Positions 24,753 through 32,571 of a DNA stretch of 39,443 nucleotides are shown piece by piece (the first letter of the stretch is position 1; each line of letters begins with the position of its first letter). Below the pieces are notes generated by a model. That model was given only the letters and a program-made list of their open reading frames with translations, was not told the origin of the DNA and did no database searches. The stretch covers positions 1 through 39,443 of the forward strand of contig JAVEEN010000018.1 in NCBI GenBank assembly GCA_030840445.1, written 5' to 3'. Both the position numbers and the translations under genes were made by a program. This DNA comes from Pseudonocardiales bacterium. Lineage in GTDB: Bacteria; Actinomycetota; Actinomycetes; Mycobacteriales; Jatrophihabitantaceae.

Positions 24753-26768
24753 TCATTGCCGGACCACCGCCACCTTTCCGGCTTGCACGGTGAGCGATTT
24801 GGCCACATCTGCTCCGCTGAGAAGTTCGACGCCGCTCACCGGGACCTCCACCTCATCCCGGGTGTGGTTGATGATGAAGGTCCAGGATCCGTTGTCCCCG
24901 GATCGTCGGACGGTCTCGACACCGGCCGGAAGTCCCGCCACGACCGGCGACACCTCGGCCCGGTCCAGGATGGCGGCGACGAAGCCGGCCAGGGTGTCGG
25001 CGTCCAGCGATGTCCCCACGTAGTAGGCCAAGCCGGCCCCGAAGGCATTCCGGGTGACCGCGGGTGCACCGGACAGGTCTCCCTCTGAGTAGGCGGCCAG
25101 GGTCTCGGCCGTGCCGGCCCGGCCCCGTTCGGACCAGACCCGACCTGAGCCGAAGGTGCCCAAGGCCACCGTTTCCCCGCTGTGCAGCGGAAAGAACTCC
25201 TCGATGCCGACCCCGAGGACGTCGGTGAACGCTCCGGGGTAGCGGCCCAGCCGGATGTGATCGTTGACGTCGGTGATTCCCGAGAAGTACGTGACCACGA
25301 GATGGCCGCCCTGCTCGACGTAACCGCGCAGGTTCGCAGCACCCGCGTCGGTCATCAGGTACTGCACGGGCGCGATGGTCAGCCGGTAGGACGAGAGGTC
25401 ATCGGTCGAGCGGCGGAAATCGGTGGTGATGCCGGCCCGCCAGAATGCGTTGTGCCAATGTCGGGTCTCGGCGATGTTGGAAACGTCGACGGACGGATGC
25501 GAATCGAGTTCGCTCGCCCACCGGGCGTCGGTGTCGTGCAGGATGGCGACTTCGACGTCGGCGACGCGAGAATCGGTGATCTCACCGATCGAGTGCAACA
25601 CCCGGCCGAGTTCGCACACCTCCCGCCACACCTTCGTGTCGGTGCCGGCGTGCGGCAGCATCGCGGAGTGGAACTTCTCGCCACCCGCCTTGGAGGCGCG
25701 CCATTGGAAGAACATTGCGCCATCGGCTCCGCGGGCGACGTGCTGCATCGAATTGCGCAGCAGCTCGCCGTCGGCCTTGGCGATGTTGCGAGGCTGCCAG
25801 TTCACCGCCGAGGTGGAATGTTCCATGAGCAGCCACGGCGCACCGTCGGCCCAACCACGAGTCAGGTCGGCGACCATCGCGAGATCCTGGTAATTCTCCG
25901 GATCCTCAGCGATCAGGTAATGATCATTGGAGATGAGGTCCATCTCCGCGGCCCATCGCCAATAGTCCACCGGCTGGGTGAGGCCCATGTTGTAGCCCAT
26001 GAAGTTGGTCGTGACCGGCAGTGAGGACCGTGCGCGCAGGATCTGTGCCTCGGCCTTGAAACAGTCGAGCAGCTCGTCGGAGGAGAACCGGGCGAAGTCC
26101 AACTGCTGGGTCGGATTGATCTGTGCACCGGACGTCCGAGGGGGCCGGATCTCGTCCCAGTCGTAATAGTGCTGGGACCAGAATGCTGTGCCCCAAGCCT
26201 CGTTCAGCTCATCCAGGGTGGTGTAGCGGCGCTGCAGCCAGACGCGGAACGCAGCCGCCGACGCGTCACAGAAACAAGGCTGGTTGTGGCAGCCGTACTC
26301 GTTGTGCACATGCCACATGACCACTGCTGGATGCGCGGCGTAGCGATCGGCGATGGCGACCGTCAATGCCGCGGCAACCCGTCGATAGTCCTGGCTGGAC
26401 GAGCAGAACGCCTGTCGCGAGCCGTAGCTGAGCCGCACGCCGTCAGCGGTGACCGGCAGGGACTGCGGGTACTTGGCGGAAAACCACGGTGGCGGGGAGG
26501 CCGAGGCGTTGGCCAGATCGACCCGGATGCCGTTGGTATGCAGCAGATCCAGTACCCGGTCCAGCCAGTCGAACTCGTACACGCCCTCCTTCGGCTCGAG
26601 CAGCGCCCAGCTGAAGATCGCCACGCTGACCAGGTTCACCCCGGCCTGTTTCATCAACGCGACGTCCTCGTGCCACACCGACTCCGGCCATTGCTCCGGG
26701 TTGTAGTCACCGCCGAAGGCGAGGGCGGGACGGCCGGAAGCTGCGAGTTTGGACGTGAGGCGGTGCAT
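24753..26768 (-). CDS. beta-galactosidase, glycoside hydrolase family 42
   Basis: A 671-residue GH42 enzyme that hydrolyses terminal beta-galactosides. The N-terminal TIM barrel starts with FGGDYNPEQWP. The acid/base Glu is in WHVHNEYGCHNQPC, followed by cysteines of the GH42 metal site (HNQPCFCD). The nucleophile Glu lies in WLLMEHST (about 310). The trimerisation domain (YLMTDAGAANLRGYVEQGGHLV) and a small C-terminal beta domain follow. No signal peptide is present, so it acts on imported oligosaccharides. ATG 26768 (MHRLTSKL) has GAAAGG upstream; an extension to 26810 would overlap malG. It is last in the receptor-permease-permease-hydrolase operon, 25 bp after the permease stop. Confidence 0.95.
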   Translation of the reverse strand: MHRLTSKLAASGRPALAFGGDYNPEQWPESVWHEDVALMKQAGVNLVSVAIFSWALLEPKEGVYEFDWLDRVLDLLHTNGIRVDLANASASPPPWFSAKYPQSLPVTADGVRLSYGSRQAFCSSSQDYRRVAAALTVAIADRYAAHPAVVMWHVHNEYGCHNQPCFCDASAAAFRVWLQRRYTTLDELNEAWGTAFWSQHYYDWDEIRPPRTSGAQINPTQQLDFARFSSDELLDCFKAEAQILRARSSLPVTTNFMGYNMGLTQPVDYWRWAAEMDLISNDHYLIAEDPENYQDLAMVADLTRGWADGAPWLLMEHSTSAVNWQPRNIAKADGELLRNSMQHVARGADGAMFFQWRASKAGGEKFHSAMLPHAGTDTKVWREVCELGRVLHSIGEITDSRVADVEVAILHDTDARWASELDSHPSVDVSNIAETRHWHNAFWRAGITTDFRRSTDDLSSYRLTIAPVQYLMTDAGAANLRGYVEQGGHLVVTYFSGITDVNDHIRLGRYPGAFTDVLGVGIEEFFPLHSGETVALGTFGSGRVWSERGRAGTAETLAAYSEGDLSGAPAVTRNAFGAGLAYYVGTSLDADTLAGFVAAILDRAEVSPVVAGLPAGVETVRRSGDNGSWTFIINHTRDEVEVPVSGVELLSGADVAKSLTVQAGKVAVVRQ

Positions 26769-26793
26769 GGAGACCTTTCTCGAGGCGGACAGC

Positions 26794-27711
26794 TCAGCCC
26801 TTACTCGCACCCAGCGTCAGCCCAGCGACGAAATGCCTTTGCAGAGCGATATAGACAACAAGCGTCGGAATCACCGTGATGGTGGCGCCGGCGGCGATCA
26901 GGTTGTAGTCCTGGAAGAACTGGCCCTGGAGGTTCTTGATACCGGTGGTGATCGGCAGCCGGTCACCGTTCTGGATGAAGAGCAAGGGCCAGAAGAAGTC
27001 GTTGTAGATGAAGATCGTTTCCAAGGTGGCCAGAGCCGCGACGGCCGGGCGACAGAGCGGCAGGATGATGCTGACGTACTGCCGCCAGACCCCGGCCCCG
27101 TCGACCATCGCTGCCTCGGTGAGGTCCTCGGGCAGCGCCTTCATGTAGTTGGAGAGGACGAAGGTGCAGAAGCCGATCTGGAACGCGGTGTCGACGAGGA
27201 TGACGCTGTAGTAGGTGTTCAGTAGGTCCCCCGAGTCACTGACCGAGTAAGGCAGCGGGGTGTGCTTGAACATCTCGAACAGCGGCGCGGCCAGAATTTG
27301 CGGCGGCAGCAGGTTACCGGCGGTGAACATCACCAGCAGCGTGATGTTGAACCTCCAGGTGAAGCGGCTCACCGCGAACGCCATCATCGACGCGAAGAAG
27401 ATGGTCAGGATCACCGTGGGAACGGTGATGATCAAGGAGTTGATGAAGTACTTCTGCAGGCCCGCCTGCCGCCAGGCCTTGCTGAAGTTGTCGAAGTTGT
27501 AGGCACCCTTGAGGCTGAAGTAGCCGTGCTTGTCGACGGCGGACTTGGGTCGCAGCGCGGTCAATACGGTCCACACCAGCGGTGTCAGCCACACGATGGC
27601 CATGGTGATCAGGAAGATATGCGTTCCGTAATGCCGTTTGCCGGCCGGGGCACCTCGGTCGGACCCGATCGGGTGCTGGACATCCTTCGGAGTGGTCAGG
27701 GCAGCACTCAT
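26794..27711 (-). CDS. sugar ABC importer permease, MalG family
   Basis: A 305-residue permease with six predicted helices. The coupling EAA loop is EAAMVDGAGVWRQYVSIILP (around residue 190), as in carbohydrate-uptake (CUT1) MalG proteins, and the IPT-like C-terminus ends FVAGLTLGASKG. It starts 2 bp after the MalF-like gene stop. With that partner it forms the channel for an oligosaccharide, inferred to be a beta-galactoside from the GH42 gene that follows. Confidence 0.93.
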   Translation of the reverse strand: MSAALTTPKDVQHPIGSDRGAPAGKRHYGTHIFLITMAIVWLTPLVWTVLTALRPKSAVDKHGYFSLKGAYNFDNFSKAWRQAGLQKYFINSLIITVPTVILTIFFASMMAFAVSRFTWRFNITLLVMFTAGNLLPPQILAAPLFEMFKHTPLPYSVSDSGDLLNTYYSVILVDTAFQIGFCTFVLSNYMKALPEDLTEAAMVDGAGVWRQYVSIILPLCRPAVAALATLETIFIYNDFFWPLLFIQNGDRLPITTGIKNLQGQFFQDYNLIAAGATITVIPTLVVYIALQRHFVAGLTLGASKG

Positions 27712-27713
27712 GG

Positions 27714-28679
27714 CTAGTCCACCTTCTTGAAGGTGCGGACCAGGTAGATCGTGATCGGCACGAGAGAAATCACCAGCAACATCACCGAGAGCGCCGAACC
27801 GACACCGATCACCTGGCCTTCGCCGACCAGGTTCTGCACGATCAACGCACTGATCAGCTCGAGTCCGTTCGTGCCGCGGTTGATGATGTACACGATGTCG
27901 AACGCGCGCAGGGCCTCGATGATGGTGATGACGACCACCACGATGTTGATCGGGCGCATGGCCGGGAAGACCACCCTGAAGAATGTCTGGCTGGCGGTCG
28001 CGCCGTCGATGGCCGCGGCCTCTTTCAGCGACGGATCCACGCCTTTCAACCCGGCCAGGTAGAGCACCATGATGTATCCGGCGTGCCGCCAGGTCGCCGC
28101 GACCAGGGCGGCCCAGAGATTGATACTGGAATTTCCGTACCAGTCAATGGCGTGCGGGGTGTTCGCGGTGCGCAGCAGGTTGTTGATGAGGCCGTTGTCC
28201 TTCTCGTACATCAACTGCCAGATGATGCCGACCAGCACCAGGGACAGCATGACCGGCGTGAAGAAGATGCTCTGGTAGATCCGGCTGCCCTTGATCTTCT
28301 GATCCAGCAGGACGGCCAACAGCAACCCGATCGGCGTTGCCACCAGGGCCAGGAAGGCCAGCCAGATGATGTTGTGCTGAACGGCCGGCCAGAACGGCGG
28401 GTAGTCCTGGACCACGAACTTGTAGTTCTGGAGGCCGTTGCTCTTGATGTCGGATAGCGCCAGACCGTTCCACCTGGTGAAGGACAGCGCTACCGACAGC
28501 AGCATCGGAATCCAGATGAAGACCGCCTGGATGAGGGTGGGGATCCCAACCATGAAACCGAGCACGAGCTTGTCGCGTCCGTTCAGGCGTCGCACCTTAC
28601 GTGACTTCCCGGCCGAAGCGGTGACGGTCCGCTTCGGCCGGGTGTCCGCTGGAAGTCCTACCAGTGGAAGATCGCTCAT
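27714..28679 (-). CDS. sugar ABC importer permease, MalF family
   Basis: A 321-residue CUT1 permease: a basic N-terminal cytoplasmic segment, then six helices beginning LVLGFMVGIPTLIQAVFIWIP. The EAA coupling loop is KEAAAIDGATASQTFFRVVFPAMRP (about residues 215-240; positions 27960-28030). It starts 13 bp after the receptor gene stop. No ATPase gene is present in the operon. In actinobacteria a shared MsmK/MsiK-type ATPase encoded elsewhere commonly energises such importers. Confidence 0.93.
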   Translation of the reverse strand: MSDLPLVGLPADTRPKRTVTASAGKSRKVRRLNGRDKLVLGFMVGIPTLIQAVFIWIPMLLSVALSFTRWNGLALSDIKSNGLQNYKFVVQDYPPFWPAVQHNIIWLAFLALVATPIGLLLAVLLDQKIKGSRIYQSIFFTPVMLSLVLVGIIWQLMYEKDNGLINNLLRTANTPHAIDWYGNSSINLWAALVAATWRHAGYIMVLYLAGLKGVDPSLKEAAAIDGATASQTFFRVVFPAMRPINIVVVVITIIEALRAFDIVYIINRGTNGLELISALIVQNLVGEGQVIGVGSALSVMLLVISLVPITIYLVRTFKKVD

Positions 28680-28692
28680 GGCCGTCCTCGGT

Positions 28693-30027
28693 CTACTGAG
28701 CCGCGTAAAGCGACTTCGCCTGGGCTTCCAGATTCTTCGTATCGATAGAACCGTCCTTGATGAACTTTTGCAACGCCGGAATCATCACGTTGTTGGCCAT
28801 GGCCGGCAGGGCGTCCCGGTCGAAGAACTGGCTGATGTGCTTGGCGTTGGCGATGATGTCGGCGCTCTTCTTGTTCAACGCGTTGAATTTCGAGGTATCG
28901 GCATCCTTGGCGGTCTGCAGGTTCGAGGTATCGATCGAGGCGTAGGCGTCCTGGCCCTTGCCCGACCCCATGAACTTGAGCAAGTCCTTGGCGGCCTGGT
29001 TGTTCGCGGCCTTCTTGGTCAGCATCAGTCCGTCGATGGGCGCCTCGACCGAATCCTGTCCCTCGACGGCCATCGCCGGGAACGCGAAGAAGTCGATGTC
29101 GGCCAGCACCTTCTTGTCCGTGAACTGCTGGGTCACGAAGGATCCGAGCAGGTACATGCCGGTCTTCTGCTTACCCAGGTTCTGGGCAGCCTCCTGCCAG
29201 GTCGCGCCGAGCGCTGACGGGTCCTGGTAGGGCAGCAGGGCCTTCCAGTTGTCGAAGACGTCCTTGACCTTCTGCTGGTCCCAGGATTCCTTGTGGGCGC
29301 AGAGGTCGACGTGGAACTGGTAGCCGTTCGTCCGCATGTTGATGTAGTCGAAAGTGCCCATGGCGGGCCAGCCGTCCTTGTCGGCGAAGCCGATCGGGAT
29401 CAGGCCATCCTTCTTCATCTGGGCACACAGGGTCTTGAGTTCATCGAAGGTCTTCGGCACCTGGTAGCCCTTGGACGCCCACAGGCTCTTGCGGTAGAAG
29501 TAGCCCCACGGGTAGTTGTAGTTGGGCACGAAGTACTTCTTGCCGTCATCGCCCGTGGAGGCCTGCTTCAGCGCGTCGGAGAAGTTGCTGCCGATGGAGT
29601 CCCAGACATCGTCGATCGGGGCGACCAGGCTCTTGCTGGCGTAGTAACGCATCCGATAGCCGGCGAACCAGGTGAACACGTCGTCCGGGCTGCCCTGCAG
29701 GTAGGAGTTGATGTTGTTCTGGAAGTCGTTGTGCGGGACGGTGTTGACCTTGACAGTGTCCCCGGACTGAGCCTTGAAGGCGTCGAAGACGGCCTGGTAC
29801 GCGCGCTTGGGAACATCGTCGGAGCTACCGGATCCGACCGTGACGGACTTGGAGACGGCACCACCGCTGCCGCCGCCGGATGACGGCTTGCTGCCGCCGG
29901 TGCAGGCAGCGAGAACCGGCGCGGCGGCGATGCCGGCGGCACCGAAGCCGATGCCCTTCAGTACCGTCCGACGGCTGAAACCTGACTCGGCTTCGGCTGC
30001 CGACGGCGCAGACTCTTGCGGTGCCAT
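28693..30027 (-). CDS. sugar ABC importer substrate-binding lipoprotein
   Basis: A 444-residue extracellular solute-binding protein of the carbohydrate (family 1) class. The signal combines a twin-arginine motif (SRRTVLKG, about residues 18-25) with a lipobox ending LAAC (about 42), followed by a Gly/Ser linker. It should be Tat-exported and lipid-anchored. The mature part (KAQSGDTVKVNTVPHNDFQNN, DVFTWFAGYRMRYYASKSLV) matches oligosaccharide-binding proteins. A perfect AGGAGG lies 6 nt before ATG 30027. It is the first gene of the operon receptor-MalF-MalG-GH42, and an inverted repeat (30048-30071) lies in its leader. The ligand is inferred to be a beta-galactoside. Confidence 0.93.
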   Translation of the reverse strand: MAPQESAPSAAEAESGFSRRTVLKGIGFGAAGIAAAPVLAACTGGSKPSSGGGSGGAVSKSVTVGSGSSDDVPKRAYQAVFDAFKAQSGDTVKVNTVPHNDFQNNINSYLQGSPDDVFTWFAGYRMRYYASKSLVAPIDDVWDSIGSNFSDALKQASTGDDGKKYFVPNYNYPWGYFYRKSLWASKGYQVPKTFDELKTLCAQMKKDGLIPIGFADKDGWPAMGTFDYINMRTNGYQFHVDLCAHKESWDQQKVKDVFDNWKALLPYQDPSALGATWQEAAQNLGKQKTGMYLLGSFVTQQFTDKKVLADIDFFAFPAMAVEGQDSVEAPIDGLMLTKKAANNQAAKDLLKFMGSGKGQDAYASIDTSNLQTAKDADTSKFNALNKKSADIIANAKHISQFFDRDALPAMANNVMIPALQKFIKDGSIDTKNLEAQAKSLYAAQ

Positions 30028-30283
30028 TGATCCTCCTGATGAATGGTTGTGAGGCCAATCACGGCCTCACAGAAGTAACCATCATTCAGCAGAATCAAAC
30101 GTCGAAAGTCAAGAGTAGCCGCCCATTGCGCATCAAGTTTGCCGGATCGTGATGCACGAGTGCGGCAATTGTCCAGGTATATGACTCGATCCGCTGTTTG
30201 GTTATGTTGAATTTAAGAGTGGCTGATGCGACGGGATAGTGCCCGCGGCGCCTGGCATGTGATCGTGCCGAAACGATCGTGCG
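30028..30283. other. 256-bp leader/promoter region between galK and the sugar importer operon
   Basis: No coding sequence is supported here. On the minus strand it holds the importer's ribosome-binding site, a strong inverted repeat (annotated separately), and a TTGACT (30107-30112) that could be a -35, but the facing -10 (CTGAAT, 17 bp on) is poor. GATCGT/ACGATC (30261-30278) forms a short dyad just after galK, without a T-run. The middle part (30150-30230) is noticeably AT-rich. Confidence 0.5.
30048..30071. promoter_or_regulatory. perfect 9-bp inverted repeat, candidate operator or leader hairpin
   Basis: TGTGAGGCC, spacer AATCAC, then GGCCTCACA. An imperfectly nested outer pair, ATGGTT and AACCAT (30043-30048 and 30077-30082), extends the symmetry. 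It lies about 20 bp upstream of the receptor start codon, between any promoter and the Shine-Dalgarno. It could be a repressor site acting as a roadblock or an mRNA hairpin gating the ribosome-binding site. The arms do not match the compact CG-centred LacI-type operator. Confidence 0.55.
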
Positions 30284-31444
30284 CTATACGGCCGTCAGTC
30301 GACGGGTACCCGGGCCGGGCGTCACCGTGAAACTCGACGGCGCGCGGTAGCCTCGTCCGGCGAATGCTCCGTCGACGCCGATGGCCGCGGCTCTGGCCTG
30401 GGCGGGTTCCATCAGGCCGATGGCGCAGCCGCCGAAGCCGCCCCCGGTGATCCGCGCGCCGTACGCGCCGAAGGCGAGGAGCACTTCCACGGCGAGGTCG
30501 ATCTCGGGAACCGAGACCTCGAAGTCATCCCGCAGGCTCTGATGCGAGGCAGTAAGCAGCGGACCGACCTGGCGCAGCTGTCCGGTGCGCAGCAAACCGG
30601 CCGCGGCCAGCGTCCGGTCATTCTCGGTGATGACATGCCGGGCCCGCTTGCGCAGCAGGTCACTGCTGAGCCGGCTGAGGGCGTCGGACAGATCTTCCAG
30701 CGTCAGGTCGCGCAGTGCCGGCACCCCGAGTTGCCGGGCGGCTTCTTCGCAGGCCGCGCGGCGTTCACCGTAGAGGCCGTCGGTGAGTTGATGTGGCGCG
30801 CGGGAATCGACCACGAGCAGCGTGAGCCCGGCCGCGTCGAGATCGAAGGGCAACGCTTCGACCTCCAGCGAGCGCATGTCACAGAGCAGTACCCGACCCA
30901 CCTCGCCGTAGACCGAGGCCAATTGGTCCATGCCGCCGGTCGGTGCGCCCACGAAATCGTTCTCGGCCTGCCGGGCGACCGACACCAGTTCCGCCCGCTC
31001 CAGCCCGAGGTCGAACAGGTCACCAACCGAGGCGGTCACCGCGCACACCACGGCCGCCGACGAGGACAGCCCGGCGCCACCGGGTACATCCCCGTCAAGG
31101 CAGATAGTCAGCCCACCAAGCTCATAGCCACGCTGTTGCAGCGCCCAGACGACCCCGGCGGCATAGCCGGCCCACTCGGCGTCACCGGTGAGGGCACCCG
31201 GACGCAGCTCGTCCAGTGCGATCTCGACCGGATCGTCCTTCTGCGCCGAGATGACCTCGACCACGGGGTCATCCAGCCGGGACACGCTGGAGTTGCAGCC
31301 TTGCGCAATGGCCAGCGGCATGCAGAAACCATCGTTGTAGTCGGTGTGCTCGCCGATCAGGTTCACCCGGCCGGGCGACCGCCAGGTCACGATGCGTTCC
31401 GATGTCATAGTGCGTTCCGATGTCATAGTGCGTTCCGAGCTCAC
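30284..31444 (-). CDS. galK: galactokinase
   Basis: Phosphorylates galactose to galactose-1-phosphate, the first Leloir step. A 386-residue GHMP kinase: signature GRVNLIGEHTDYNDG (about residues 20-34), ATP loop GGAGLSSSAA (about 125), PTGGMDQLAS catalytic segment and C-terminal GGGFGGCAIGL. The preferred start is GTG 31444, which overlaps the galE stop by 4 bp (GTGA) and gives family-normal length. Two further in-frame ATGs at 31426 and 31408 exist because the first 18 bp are tandemly repeated, so the N-terminus is variable (6- or 12-residue shorter forms possible). The frame extends to 31519 inside galE, which is unlikely. It lies upstream of the sugar importer operon, in the same direction. 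Confidence 0.95.
   Translation of the reverse strand: MSSERTMTSERTMTSERIVTWRSPGRVNLIGEHTDYNDGFCMPLAIAQGCNSSVSRLDDPVVEVISAQKDDPVEIALDELRPGALTGDAEWAGYAAGVVWALQQRGYELGGLTICLDGDVPGGAGLSSSAAVVCAVTASVGDLFDLGLERAELVSVARQAENDFVGAPTGGMDQLASVYGEVGRVLLCDMRSLEVEALPFDLDAAGLTLLVVDSRAPHQLTDGLYGERRAACEEAARQLGVPALRDLTLEDLSDALSRLSSDLLRKRARHVITENDRTLAAAGLLRTGQLRQVGPLLTASHQSLRDDFEVSVPEIDLAVEVLLAFGAYGARITGGGFGGCAIGLMEPAQARAAAIGVDGAFAGRGYRAPSSFTVTPGPGTRRLTAV
31391..31444. repeat. three 18-bp tandem repeats carrying alternative galK start codons
   Basis: Read on the minus strand, the units are GTGAGCTCGGAACGCACT, ATGACATCGGAACGCACT and ATGACATCGGAACGCATC. Each is in frame and each opens with a usable initiation codon. 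They encode (M/V)(S/T)SER(T/I) repeats immediately before the conserved galactokinase N-terminus. Copies 2 and 3 differ only in the last codon (ACT versus ATC), which suggests recent duplication. Confidence 0.85.
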
Positions 31445-32457
31445 GCCGACCACGCCGGCTGCTGGGCGAACGTCCACGCGTCGCCGACCATCTGCTCCAG
31501 GTCGCGGGTCGGCGCCCAACCGAGTACCTCCTGCGCACGCCTGTTCGAGGCGATCAGGACAGCGGGGTCACCTGGCCGGTCGGGGTGGTCAACGGTCGGG
31601 GTGGGTGCTCCGGTGACACGCCGTACCGTTTCCACGACCTCCAGGACGGAGTTGCCAGATCCGGAGCCCAGGTTGCAGACCAGGTGGGAGTGTTCGGATT
31701 GCGCCGTCCATTCCAAGGCCTGCAGATGGGCGTCGGCCAGATCGATGATGTGGATGTAGTCGCGCACACAGGTGCCGTCGGGCGTCGGGTAGGCCGTGCC
31801 GAACACGCTCAGCGCTGGCCGGGTGCCGGCCGCGACCTGCAGAGCGATCGGGATCAGATGCGTTTCGGTGGCATGCCGTTCCCCCAGGGACAGCCCGTCG
31901 CCGATAAGTGCGCCGGCAACGTTGAAGTAGCGCAGGCTCACGGCGCTGAAGCCGTAGGCGTTGGCGTAGCTGGCGAGCATCTGATCGACCGCGAGCTTGC
32001 TGGCGCCGTAGGGGTTGGTGGGTCTGGCGGGCGCCGACTCGAGGATCGGCACCGATTCCGGCTCGCCGTACGTGGCCGCGGTCGAGGAGAACACGATCCG
32101 TCCGACTCCGTGCTTGCGCATCGCTTCCAGCAGAGCCAGCGACCCGCCCACGTTGTTGGACCAGTACAGCTCAGGGGCGCGGACCGACTCGGCCACCAAG
32201 GACTTGGCGGCGCAATGCACGACCGCGTCGATCCTCGATCCGCCGAAGGCCGCGTCCGTGGCGGCAGTGTCAGCGACGGAGCCCGGCACGAGCGCGGCGC
32301 CGGGCGCGACCGCATCGGCGTGGCCGGTGGAAAGGTCGTCCAGGACGGTCACCCGGTGTCCGGCGGCCAGCAGCTGGGCGCTGACCACGCTTCCTACGTA
32401 GCCGGCGCCGCCGGTGACCAGCACGTGCATCGACGGGGTCGGTGAGGCAGTCATCAT
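31441..32457 (-). CDS. galE: UDP-glucose 4-epimerase
   Basis: Interconverts UDP-galactose and UDP-glucose. A 338-residue extended short-chain dehydrogenase: NAD-binding GGAGYVGS (about residue 16), VLDDLSTG, catalytic SSTAATYG serine region and YGASKLAVDQ (Tyr-x-x-x-Lys, about 150), then the family's DYIHIIDLADAH. ATG 32457 gives MMTASPTPSMHVLVTGG; ATG 32430, directly before HVLVTGG, is equally possible, as neither has a clear ribosome-binding site. The stop overlaps galK. It is divergent from the CNNM/CBS gene with a 114-bp gap that contains a TCGGAC/GTCCGA dyad (32505-32521). No galT lies alongside. Confidence 0.94.
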   Translation of the reverse strand: MMTASPTPSMHVLVTGGAGYVGSVVSAQLLAAGHRVTVLDDLSTGHADAVAPGAALVPGSVADTAATDAAFGGSRIDAVVHCAAKSLVAESVRAPELYWSNNVGGSLALLEAMRKHGVGRIVFSSTAATYGEPESVPILESAPARPTNPYGASKLAVDQMLASYANAYGFSAVSLRYFNVAGALIGDGLSLGERHATETHLIPIALQVAAGTRPALSVFGTAYPTPDGTCVRDYIHIIDLADAHLQALEWTAQSEHSHLVCNLGSGSGNSVLEVVETVRRVTGAPTPTVDHPDRPGDPAVLIASNRRAQEVLGWAPTRDLEQMVGDAWTFAQQPAWSA

Positions 32458-32571
32458 CAGTCAATCGATTCGGTGGGGGTGAGTCGACGACCCTACACTC
32501 GACATCGGACGGCGAGTCCGACCACAGCGCCACGTCTGCCACTTCACCGACCAAGGGACGATCCGCGTCAG

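Noticed and set aside
25182-26024. 280-residue plus-strand frame opposite the GH42 gene
   Set aside because: Antisense shadow; no recognisable domain and no ribosome-binding site.
30261-30278. GATCGT/ACGATC dyad after galK as a terminator
   Set aside because: Short stem with no following T-run; I cannot call it a terminator.
31391-31444. Tandem repeats as a CRISPR or mobile-element signature
   Set aside because: Repeats are contiguous, short and in frame with galK; no spacers, cas genes or transposase are present in the window.
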